A stretch of DNA of 64,000 bases from positions 11,860,391-11,924,390 of the forward strand of contig NC_135564.1 of assembly GCF_964340395.1 (NCBI RefSeq), given 5' to 3'. The translations under genes and the position numbers were made by a program. The first letter of the stretch is position 1; each line of letters begins with the position of its first letter. The notes beneath the pieces were generated by a model. It worked only from the letters and a program-made list of their open reading frames with translations, was not told the origin of the DNA and ran no database searches. This DNA comes from Glandiceps talaboti (Eukaryota; Hemichordata; Enteropneusta; Spengelidae). Of this stretch, positions 55,001 through 64,000 are shown in pieces.

Positions 55001-58000
55001 GTTCCCTTGATAAATATAATATACCTACCTAGTTTGGGTTGACTATCAGCATCAAGAAAGCAAAGGTCATGGGCCAGCTCGTCTCTGCACCACTATCAAC
55101 CAATATCGACAACGAAGTCCTTGAAAGCACTGACCACTTCACCTACCTTGGCTCTACCATCACCAGCAACCTGTCACTTGACAGGGAAATCGACCAGCGT
55201 ATTGCTGCCCAATTGAGCAAGAGAGTGGGACCCCGGGAGGGGGACAACAACCAACCTCAGACCACTAAAGGTCTGAGAACCAGCTGACCATGGTGACCAA
55301 ATTCAAGGTTTATCATGTGTCCTCAGGTATGGCAGTGAATCATGGACAACTTATGCTAGGCAAGAGAACCGTCTTGAGAGCTTCCACCTTCGCTGCCTAC
55401 GTATACGACGAATCCTCGGTATTAGGGCTAGACCATTCGATATCCTGGGGGGGGGGGCTTGGAAGATTGGTGGAGAGTCATTATTTTTTCCCACCTGCTT
55501 GCCTGAGAATTATTTTTTTTCTCCTTCGCCTATGCTGGCAACTTCTTTGAGATATCCGGATTTTTTTTACGTCAATGTTGAACACCTACATTTGTTGCCA
55601 CAATTTTCTGTTTGGTTTTCACACAGGGTAATACAGAGAGTAAAAAGATGCTGTTCTATCACACACACATTTTATTTAGAAAACTACATATTTCATACAT
55701 GTTTGATTTTCAATTAAATAAACATCATTGACAGTTTTTATGCCATGGTATGATGACACACTGAAAATACAAATCGGAAACTTGATTGGTGAGCTCAGAC
55801 ATTTAGATAGACAGGTCAGTTTCTCCAGCTTGGGGGAATGGGGGTGTCAGTGTTATTTTCCATTGGGCCAACAAAAAGTCACTGACCCCGTGAATAAAGT
55901 TTCATAGCATCTGACAGTAAGCTGTAGAGGGAAGAGCTTTGAGACTGGGATATGTCTAACTCTTGTGTGAGTGCGTGTGTGAATGGGGGGGGGGGGGTTC
56001 TGGAGGATTTTTACTTCTAAAGGCAATGTTTAGGCCATTCACAGACACTTCCAGACAATAATTTACAAACTTTACAAGACAGCTCTAACATGTAAAAGCA
56101 ACTACATAAGGTTGAAACATTTTTGAAATAAAGTTTCATAGCATCTTGACAGTAAGAGGTGGAGGAAAAAACTTTGATTTGAAACTGGAACATGTCTACC
56201 TCTTATGGGGGAGGGGGGGTTTCTAGGGGGTGTCCCCTTAACAGCTCTGGATGATTTTTACTCTTAAAGCCAATTTTCAGGCTATTAACAGACACTTTCA
56301 GACAATAATTTGCAAGCTTTACAAGACAGCTCTAACAATTTTTGTAAAAAGCAACTACACATGGTTGAAACATTTTTGAAATAAAGTTTCATAGCATCTT
56401 GGCAGTAAGAGGTGGGGGGAAGAACTTTGATTTGAGGCTTGGACATGTCTACCTCTTATGGGGGGGGGGTCCTAGGGGGTCTCCCCTAGAAGCTTTTCAA
56501 GCTTTTTTTTACCAATTTTGGTGAATCTTATTGTTGGTTTAACGAATGAGTGGCCTCTGGGGTGATGGAGTCCAAGGGGTCTCCCTCTGCCAGATCTGTA
56601 GTTTTTTGTTTCTATTTAGGCAATTTTTAGGTTATTCATAGCCTCTGAGATATATATTGCCAAGCATCGAAAAGCTAAAGTAAATATAACCTTTTTAAAT
56701 AGGTTTTCCATGTTATAAAAGTGGGCCTGTAACATTGGTATAGGGGCATTGATATTGCATGTATAGTAAAGTTACTGATGTGTTAGAGCACTTTAGGAGG
56801 TCATACCTAGTGTACAATAGAAACTTGAATTTGAGTTGTGGTGTTGATACATGTAGTGTCTGAAATAAGAAGTATATCATCCCTTCTGACAAATTCATAC
56901 TGAAGAGACTAGAACAATTTAGATTAAGTTCTTTTATAAACTATCCAATAGTAATATAGTAATAGTGTGAAGATTACCATTACAAAACAGTCAAGTTCAC
57001 TTTTGCCCCAAAGTGCAAGATAAGTGAAGCACTGATTGTGAAACAGCCAAAAAATTACATGGCATGTTCTGTAACTAGTGTGGTAGCTAGGTAATACATG
57101 TATTATATGTATAATTTTATGTATAGTTATGTTTGAACCCTTACATGAAGTAATATTTAAACCATTTATGAAAGTAACAGAGACAAGAACAAATATATAT
57201 ATGTACCACAGGCTAACGAAACTGACTGGTCCCTGACATGTGTTTGAAACTGTTTGTCATGATTTGACAAGTGTCCTGGTTGGAGAGGTGCGAGCAGGTT
57301 GAACAGTATACTCGAACCTGTGCATCATTTCCCTGTCAAGATTTTTTTTTTCTAGCAGCAGTGGTCCATCTTTTTTTTCCATCACCCACTCATATCCGGA
57401 TTTTTTTTTCAAGCAAATCCACTTGGCATCTTTTATTTCCTGAAATCTTCCAAGCCCCCCCCCCCAGGATATCAAATGGTCCACCCCTTACATGGCGAGA
57501 CAAAGTCACCAACACCACCGACCTGGAGCCCTGAGCATGCATCTCCTCCTATGTCAGCGTAGACTGCGATGGCTGGGACACGTGCACTGAATGAATGATG
57601 GTCGCATATCAAAGGACGTTTTGTATGGTGAGCTGACCACAGGTCATCGCCCAGTAGGCCGCCCAATACTGTGCTTCAAGGACGTCTGCAAGCGTGAACT
57701 GAAACTCACAGGCATCGACTTGGACAACTGGGAACTGCAAGCAGACTACCGCAGCGGCTGGCGCTACACTATTCGAGAAGGAATAAAAAGGGGCGTGTTA
57801 AAACGCAACCAATAGCTGGAGGACAGGAGACAACACACGAAACAGTGGCAATAGATGCAGACTTTCGACCCTCTCTCCAACTTTGTCTGCATTTCCTGCG
57901 GGAGAGACTGTCATGTAAGAATTGGTTTGAGTCACTCAAGACGCTGCTCTAAATAGGACTGATCTTGACCGATCAAGGCGCTACCATTATCTCCCGAGAT

Positions 58001-58024
58001 AGACACACACACACACACACACAC

Positions 58025-58070
<46 letters not shown>

Positions 58071-59203
58071 ACACACATACACACATACACACACACCCCC
58101 CTAGGGTGATCTATTTTAGATTGTTTTGAATTATTAATTTCCAGGGACTACACAGTTTAGCCATATATAGAAAACTGGTGATCTTAAAATGTTGCCATGA
58201 CAGCAAGAAGAAATTACGTTATATATGTCAAACTAATCAAATCCAAAAGAAAACAAGTTACATACCAACAATCTGATAAAGAATGACATAGCACAGCCTG
58301 GTCCAAGAATACAATTTGCTATTATCATAAAAACCACCTTTCATTTCGCACCAAACTTGTCTCTCTTTTTTTTTAGAGGAAACTACAGGTTGAACTTTTA
58401 TAGCGGCTTCCTAACCTCCTATCTTCCGTTTACTTCGGAGAAAGCTGGGCTAGGTGTGAAATAATACAAGTTGGAAATGCTAGTTGTTTTCGTGTTCAAT
58501 TAATTTAGGCTAATAAATAATCAACCATGCCATGGCAAATGTTTTTACTTTTATGAAATTTGCTGTACAATTGGAATTATATGTTTAATTGATACTTGGA
58601 GTGCTGTTATCTTGGATTGTGGTGACATACATGTAATGTCGATATCTATTAAATCTGTAACCATGGATATGACAACTACAAAACGGATGTAATTTTGAAA
58701 AATGAAAACGAAAGTGGATATCCTCATTTAGGTTTGAGAACAACAAACTCCTGTGCGCATTTGTTCTGCACATATTATGTGAAATTGGACTTTAAAAAAA
58801 ATTAAAAAGCTACTTTGTTTATATTTCTGCTTTCCTCGTGTCATCAAAGCTTGACAATCGAATGTTACACAGTCATAACCTTTGACCTCATTGCGCTAGT
58901 AAATAGCCAGTGACAATGCATTGAAAACGTACAGCGCCCTCTCTTGCATTGAAAGAACCGTAACAGCCCAAACGATCTATCGATCATATGGTAATGTTCT
59001 TACATTTTCAAGCAAGTTTGTTCAAATTCTGAGAAACCACCGATGAATTATACCCTATTTCGGCAATTCAATTAATTATGCAAATTAGCAAACTTTATAC
59101 AAGCAGCACCCATCACATCTATAGAACAGGTGCCATGTTATTACCAATATACAAACCAAGTAAGATGACAGTTTTAACGACCAGTTTTCTAAGACAGGCA
59201 GGC

Positions 59204-59281
<78 letters not shown>

Positions 59282-62050
59282 ACAGACAGACAGGCAGGCA
59301 GGCAGACAGACAAACAGACACATATTATAAATTGTGTGCGTGAGTGCGTGCGTGCGTGCGTGTACAAGGAATGACGTTGCTGTTTCCCTCTTGTTTTCTC
59401 TCCAGACCAAATGCACTTGTGGACATTAACGGCCCGACGTCTCTTGAGATCAAAGGTAATTCTGGTATTTGTATATATATTCCATGATATGCACTTTATT
59501 GTTATGTTATAACAATTTGTTCGTAATTTTATAATGAACCATGAGATGTTAATAAGTCACTATTTCCAGTCAATTGATCGAAAGATATGTTGTAATTAGA
59601 AGAATGTGTTTTCACATGCATAGGCTATCGGCTCAAACTACATACACAAAAAATAGAAAACAAATTGATTATTACATATATGGAGGGAAACGTGTAACGA
59701 TTTCAATGGAAACATAACTTTTGAAGTGAAAACATTTCTCTCTGATGAATGGCTTATAAATGTACCTTGCAAGTTGTTTCGGGTGATGAGTTTTTTTGTG
59801 GCCATTAAATGTAGAATTTATCCAGAGACGGATTATCAATTTTTGAGTTAGGCAGTGCTAACAATTATTAATTTTTCATAACAAATATGGTCACCATTCG
59901 GTCAAATTTGCGTATGCCGCGAAACAAAGTGACATGAATAATATGTATGTCTTACCTTTCAGCCTGAAATTGGATCGGTCAGAGAAAATTAATGTAGGGA
60001 CAGACGGACTGAGCCCATTGTAATAGCTCTCCGCCACCCCTCCCTCATCTGGGGATACAAGTAAATATGATAACTATGTCATTACCAGTATATGACATGA
60101 TTTTTATATTATCAGAGTGGCATTTAGGATCAGTTGTTACGGAGCCAAATCATAAGCACCATTAAATCATAAGCAACCATTAAAGTGTAAAAATTTGTAA
60201 AACGAAACAAGATATTTATCTAAATTAAATCATAGACCCTCCACCACCAACATGGAGGGATTATGATTAAATACGTTTTGAATAGTATACATTTCTAGCA
60301 TCGCTGCCAGTATTTTGTTTCAATATTTGGATAGTGGAACAAATTTACTGTCATGACCTTTCACCTAGGGATAACTGTCAATATCGACGACGCAAGGCTA
60401 CCATACGGTCTTCAGAACGAAGTCAATCCAATAATGGGCGAAAGACGTATTGTCTCAAGAAGCTCTCCTTGCCCATAGACTTGTCTTAGGTTTACATTAC
60501 AGAACTAAAAATGAAACAACAAACTCAAAACATTTGAAGAAAACGAGACTAAATCTCCCTAGGAACTGGTCATTGTATTTCAGCTCAAGAAACTCTGTAA
60601 AATAGCGAACTCCGTGAGATGCAGTAACACTAAGACAAGTCCTGGGGCTAATTCAAATCCCAATTCTCTATATAAAACATAATATACACATGTCTCACTC
60701 CTGTAGGACATTCCTATTGAGAAGTTACAATCGAATATTCTTGATTTATAAAGGTTTAAAACGCAGTTCAAGTTTTCTTAGCATTGAACTTCGATCTGTC
60801 ATCAACATGACAAATTCCATAGTTACAGATCGAAAGCTCAGTGCTAAAAACACTAACTTTGAACTGCTTGTGTGTTAGTAACCATTTGATCTACCAAGCT
60901 GGTGAACATTTTTGAATTGATCCAAGAAATAAAGTCAGTCCAACTACGACAATTGAAGTCATTAGAAATGAGCGGGAGTACATCAAATGTTGACAAATTG
61001 TGAGGTGAAAATAATGGACCTACTCAACCAGTTACTACAATCTTCAGGTGATCTTTATTAGTACCATCGTTTCGGCAATAAACAATTGCCTTCTTCAGGT
61101 TAAAAAACTCATAGATAAAAATGGATAAAATTGAAAGTTACAAAATGCTGAAAATGTGCACATTGTACAAGTGTGTACATTTTTGGTCGTCGATTATTCT
61201 TATTTCTTATTTCTCTTCAGATTCATTGAACTCTTTACCTGACTATTCAATGTATTCAATACCACCATGTAAGGCAGAGCTACCAGAGCCCCTGTCAGAT
61301 GGTTACTGGCTGGAAGATCGTTGGGTATCATTGGTTTGTCAAAATAGACAATGGAAAGACACTAATGAGATACAACATTGTTTGAAGAATAAAGAAATTT
61401 ATTTTCTGGGAGATTCTACAACGAGACAGTGGTTCCAAGCAATCGTCCAGCTTATTGGTTACCCAATGAATGACATATATCTGCAAAAAAAGTGGAGAGA
61501 ACGTGTACAATCAATTCCAAATGCATACACAATGACTGGAGAAGACGACTACAATTGGGAGCTTCAAGATATGAAAAACAACATCACCTTGGCATTTCGC
61601 CACCACGCGTTGAGTCGCCATTGGCAAATACCCATCCACCGCTTTCCCTTTTTTGCTGATCTTTTAAACGGGCTGCAAGCTCCACAATGTAATTATATTG
61701 CTGTGATAAGTTTATGGGCTCACTTTGACTTGTGGACTTTGGAGAGTTTTCTAGACCGTCTCACCATTGTCAAGGAAAGCGTTGATCAGCTAATGAAACG
61801 GTGTCCAGACACGAAAATAGTTATTAAGGGTCCACATGAACGAAATTCTGTCAATAGTCATTGGTTGTTGTTTGATATGATAGGTACCCTTAAGCAAGTA
61901 TTCAGAGGACCAGGTATTTTTTTCCTTGATATATGGGACATGAATTTTGACTATGCCTACGCCAACAAAAAGGGTATGGACATCCATATGCCTACGGAAC
62001 TCATCAAAGAAGAAGTGTTCATGTTTCTTTCCCATGTTTGTCTGAAATAA
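51954..62050 (+). CDS. NXPE-family protein (neurexophilin and PC-esterase domains), complete
   Basis: Exons 51954-52058, 53011-53741, 59406-59455 and 61221-62050 join in phase to 571 aa, the usual NXPE length (about 550). Residues 13-34 are a hydrophobic signal anchor (CVVLLLLATTMLYCLL). The neurexophilin-like domain follows, with the diagnostic VVDHNNGTYSVRVYAG at 153-168. The C-terminal exon carries the PC-esterase GDSx motif FLGDST with Ser361, and an Asp549-x-His551 near the end as the probable rest of the catalytic set. It should act in the secretory pathway or outside the cell; the substrate is unknown (members have been linked to sialic acid O-acetylation). The start exon has its own acceptor at 51925 (attccccag), so a noncoding 5' exon is expected. 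An ATG at 51957 is equally possible. Confidence 0.93.
52059..53010. other. NXPE intron 1
   Basis: AT-rich, no feature seen. Confidence 0.5.
53011..53741 (+). CDS. NXPE exon 2: neurexophilin-like domain
   Basis: 731 nt after tttcattgcag. It encodes the neurexophilin-like Ig-type fold and Cys-rich follow-on (CYIQREGTWDNKCQFPHG). Donor gtaagt. Confidence 0.93.
53938..54052. repeat. (ATGT)n with (ACGT)n centre
   Basis: The cgtacgtacgta centre is self-complementary. NXPE intron 2. Confidence 0.95.
54160..54950 (+). mobile_element. Non-LTR retrotransposon ORF2 C-terminal remnant
   Basis: Frames read TWATLVRKV, KLRTYIHFKN, IPPTERFCKICN and VEDEYHFLVICPLYNNLR, the typical C-terminus of a LINE ORF2, with a frame break near 54545. 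Ends with gggccggtggccgtgaaacg then aataaaaat. In NXPE intron 2. Confidence 0.7.
55035..57998 (+). mobile_element. LINE reverse-transcriptase fragment split by a DNA transposon
   Basis: The left part (55035-55424) reads GLTISIKKAKVM, DHFTYLGSTITSNLSLD, YGSESWTTYARQENRLES and HLRCLR. The right part (57488-57998) reads TWRDKVTNT, QRRLRWLGHVH, GRISKDVLYGELTTGHRPVG and CGRDCHVRIGLSHSRRC. This is a known endonuclease-reverse transcriptase family. The element is 5' truncated, frameshifted and tailed by (CA)n at 57999-58097. The middle is a later insertion (55425-57487). Confidence 0.85.
55425..57487. mobile_element. Harbinger-like nonautonomous DNA transposon nested in the LINE
   Basis: Terminal inverted repeats of about 40 bp: the left end reads GGGCTAGACCATTCGATATCC, the right end (reverse complement) GGGGTGGACCATTTGATATCC, both then CTGGGGGGGG and CTTGGAAGATT. 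A TTA duplication flanks it (55422-55424, 57488-57490), the 3-bp size and sequence of PIF/Harbinger insertions. Inside, a unit of about 240 bp starting ATAAAGTTTCATAGCATC is repeated three times (55894, 56130, 56382). No transposase-sized ORF. Confidence 0.8.
57999..58097. repeat. (CA)n tail of the LINE fragment
   Basis: Directly abuts the LINE 3' end. Confidence 0.9.
59194..59324. repeat. (CAGA)n/(CAGG)n microsatellite
   Basis: Ends about 80 bp before NXPE exon 3; a (GTGC)n run follows at 59337-59360. Confidence 0.95.
59406..59455 (+). CDS. NXPE exon 3 (50 nt)
   Basis: Small exon between tctctccag and gtaatt that bridges phases 2 and 1 exactly and encodes PNALVDINGPTSLEIK, matching the linker position in NXPE proteins. 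Confidence 0.85.
60760..60867. repeat. Short foldback in NXPE intron 3
   Basis: gcagttcaag...agcattgaacttcgatctgt pairs with acagatcgaaagctcagtgct...ttgaactgc; arms about 45 bp. Confidence 0.65.
61221..62050 (+). CDS. NXPE exon 4: PC-esterase domain
   Basis: Follows ttctcttcag. 275 residues and TAA, with FLGDSTTRQWF, HALSRHWQIP, IVIKGPHERN and a C-terminal GMDIHMP. An AATAAA overlaps the stop and another lies at 62089-62094. Confidence 0.95.
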
Positions 62051-62088
62051 ATGGCATGAACTGTTTGATGACGTCAGAATACTGTAAT

Positions 62089-62094
62089 AATAAA
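62089..62094 (+). terminator. Candidate polyadenylation signal, NXPE gene
   Basis: AATAAA 39 bp after the stop codon. Confidence 0.5.
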
Positions 62095-62189
62095 CTAGTT
62101 TCTGAAGTGCTATACACATACAGTTTCGACTTGTTCCAAACCCCTGTGCAATTGCCGTACCACATGAACAGATCAATGTTGATTTAATA

Positions 62190-62271
62190 TATGAATGAAC
62201 GAACGAACGAACGAACGAACAAATGAATGAATGAATGAATGAATGAATGAATGAATGAATGAATGAATGAA
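62190..62271. repeat. (GAAC)n/(GAAT)n microsatellite
   Basis: About 100 bp after the NXPE polyadenylation signal. Confidence 0.95.
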
Positions 62272-62520
62272 AAGTTTTGTCTGGTTTCAAGTTTTAAAAG
62301 AATTGCAAAAACAAATTAAAAAAAATGACTGTGTAACCTGAAAGGTTTATCTTTGAATGATAGAGTTACGGGGTTTACATTTACGACCAACATCGTCGTA
62401 AACAACATCCTATTTTACGGCACCGTCCAAGACTCCTGACCAGTTTGATTTTTCGATATGCCACGGAAGAAAAATTACAATGTAGCTCTGGTTTGCGAGA
62501 ATGCAAAGACGTATCCTTAA

Positions 62521-62856
62521 AGTTTTATCCTCTTTACGAAACTGAACTTGAACGACGCCTTATTTTCACATTATATGGCTTCAAACAAATGCAACTCAGA
62601 AATAAATATACCTCTACGGCCAAACATTGTAGTAAAACCGTTCCTTTACGATACCGTCCGAAACGCATTATTTATTGCGCTAGTGGACAAATACATTCTG
62701 CGGCTGGATTGCGAGGATGCATATCCTGTCTTCGGCGTTGACGTACTACTCAGATACGAGAACTATGATGAAAGAGTTAAAACTGAAGATTTTAGTCTAA
62801 AGAATCTCGAAAAAGGCTATTTTAATCGTCTATCTACAACGGAATATTGTTTGTAA
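62521..62856 (+). CDS. Unidentified ORF, possibly a terminal exon or pseudogene
   Basis: About 111 codons open after a TAA at 62518 and closed by TAA at 62854. Composition looks protein-like, with DKYILRLDCEDAYPVFG and VLLRYENYDERVKTEDF. Upstream in the same frame, 62385-62435 encodes a related run (NIVVNNILFYGTV against NIVVKPFLYDTV), hinting at an internal duplication broken by stops. A same-frame MPRKKNYNVALVCENAKTYP lies at 62458-62517. Family unknown. Confidence 0.35.
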   Translation, partial: SFILFTKLNLNDALFSHYMASNKCNSEINIPLRPNIVVKPFLYDTVRNALFIALVDKYILRLDCEDAYPVFGVDVLLRYENYDERVKTEDFSLKNLEKGYFNRLSTTEYCL

Positions 62857-63059
62857 ATTATACACAGCAACAAAATTACAAGTTGGGGAAAACAGGATTA
62901 CTGTATCTCGTAAACCACAGCCTCTGTAAGGGCTAGGGGCGAGATCAAATTAATGTAGGATAAAAACTAAATTCTTTTAGTTAGACTTCAAACACCCCCC
63001 CCCCCCCTCTCATTCCCTTCTAAATTGGCCAAAATTGAAAATGTTTCAGACAGCACAAT

Positions 63060-64000
63060 CGGTATGTAGTATGTAGTGCTATGAATACAAAGCCAGTATG
63101 TAGTAGCATGTAGTGCTATGAATACAAAGCCAGTATGTAGTAGCATGTAGTGCTATGAATACAAAGCCAGTATGTAGTAGCATGTAGTGCTATGAATACA
63201 AAGCCAGTATGTAGTGCTATGAATACAAAGCCAGTATGTAGTAGCATGTAGTGCTATGAATACAAAGCCAGTATGTAGTAGTATGTTGTGCTATGAATAC
63301 AAAGCCAGTATGTTGTGGTATGTAGTGCTATGAATACAAAGCCAGTATGTAGTAGTATGTAGTGCTATGAATACAAAGCCAGTATGTTGTAGTATGTTGT
63401 GCTATGAATACAAAGCCAGTATGTTGTGGTATGTAGTGCTATGAATACAAAGCCAGTATGTAGTAGTATGTAGTGCTATGAATACAAAGCCAGTATGTAG
63501 TGCTATGAATACAAAGCCAGTATGTAGTAGTATGTAGTGCTATGAATACAAAGCCAGTATGTAGTGGTATGTAGTGCTATGAATACAAAGCCAGTATGTA
63601 GTAGTATGTAGTGCTATGAATACAAAGCCAGTATGTAGTAGTATGTAGTGCTATGAATACAAAGCCAGTATGTAGTGGTATGTTGTGCTATGAATACAAA
63701 GCCAGTATGTTGTGGTATGTAGTGCTATGAATACAAAGCCAGTATGTAGTAGTATGTAGTGCTATGAATACAAAGCCAGTATGTAGTAGTATGTAGTGCT
63801 ATGAATACAAAGCCAGTATGTAGTAGTATGTAGTGCTATGAATACAAAGCCAGTATGTAGTAGTATGTAGTGCTATGAATACAAAGCCAGTATGTAGTAG
63901 TATGTAGTGCTATGAATACAAAGCCAGTATGTTGTGGTATGTAGTGCTATGAATACAAAGCCAGTATGTAGTAGTATGTAGTGCTATGAATATAAAGCCA
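63060..64000. repeat. 37-bp minisatellite running off the window
   Basis: Unit tatgtagtagtatgtagtgc then tatgaatacaaagccag, about 26 copies, some shortened to 27 bp. Confidence 0.95.

Noticed and set aside
59078-59416. ORFs of Thr-Asp-Arg-Gln or Cys-Leu-Ser-Val repeats
   Set aside because: CAGA/CAGG microsatellite next to NXPE exon 3.
61790-62290. Minus-strand ORF of 166 aa
   Set aside because: Shadow of the NXPE PC-esterase exon joined to the GAAT microsatellite.
63060-64000. CRISPR-like regular repeat
   Set aside because: Contiguous minisatellite, no spacers.

Overview
The window is animal nuclear DNA. It is AT-rich, its genes are intron-dense with GT-AG introns, and it holds many microsatellites, G-tracts, foldback elements and non-LTR retrotransposon ends. 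Tandem ST8Sia-type sialyltransferases beside an NXPE gene suggest an invertebrate deuterostome (cephalochordate or hemichordate grade). That placement is inference; the species cannot be fixed from sequence alone.

Layout. (1) 0.8-8.5 kb, plus strand: two ST8Sia-like alpha-2,8-sialyltransferase genes in tandem. The first is cut by the left window edge, so only its last two coding exons are seen. The second is complete in four coding exons (417 aa from the first ATG). Its last intron holds a 61-bp minisatellite. (2) 8.7-41.9 kb, minus strand: a complete WDR7 (rabconnectin-3 beta) gene. I joined 24 coding exons that stay in phase throughout and give 1497 aa, close to the vertebrate length of about 1490. 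A possible 45-nt cassette exon adds 15 aa. Its 3' end converges with sialyltransferase B. (3) 41.9-51.9 kb: intergenic, full of inverted and tandem repeats and broken mobile elements, with one unassigned promoter-like first exon at 48.0 kb. (4) 51.9-62.1 kb, plus strand: a complete NXPE-family gene in four coding exons (571 aa) with an N-terminal membrane anchor, a neurexophilin-like domain and a GDST PC-esterase domain. Its large second intron is a retrotransposon graveyard: a LINE reverse-transcriptase fragment is interrupted by a 2.06-kb Harbinger-like element with TTA target duplications. (5) 62.1-64.0 kb: an unidentified ORF, then a 37-bp minisatellite running off the window.

Functional sense. 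The sialyltransferases are Golgi type II membrane enzymes and the NXPE protein is a secretory-pathway protein, so both flanks concern glycoconjugates or the cell surface. WDR7 between them is a V-ATPase and endosome regulator. Nothing suggests co-regulation beyond position.

Most notable: two separate WDR7 exons have had their 3' end and 5' splice site tandemly duplicated into the following intron; sialyltransferase B carries Ser in place of the near-invariant motif L Asn; one transposon is cleanly nested in another; and several foldback (MITE-like) families recur in introns. I did not find a convincing new multi-gene system.
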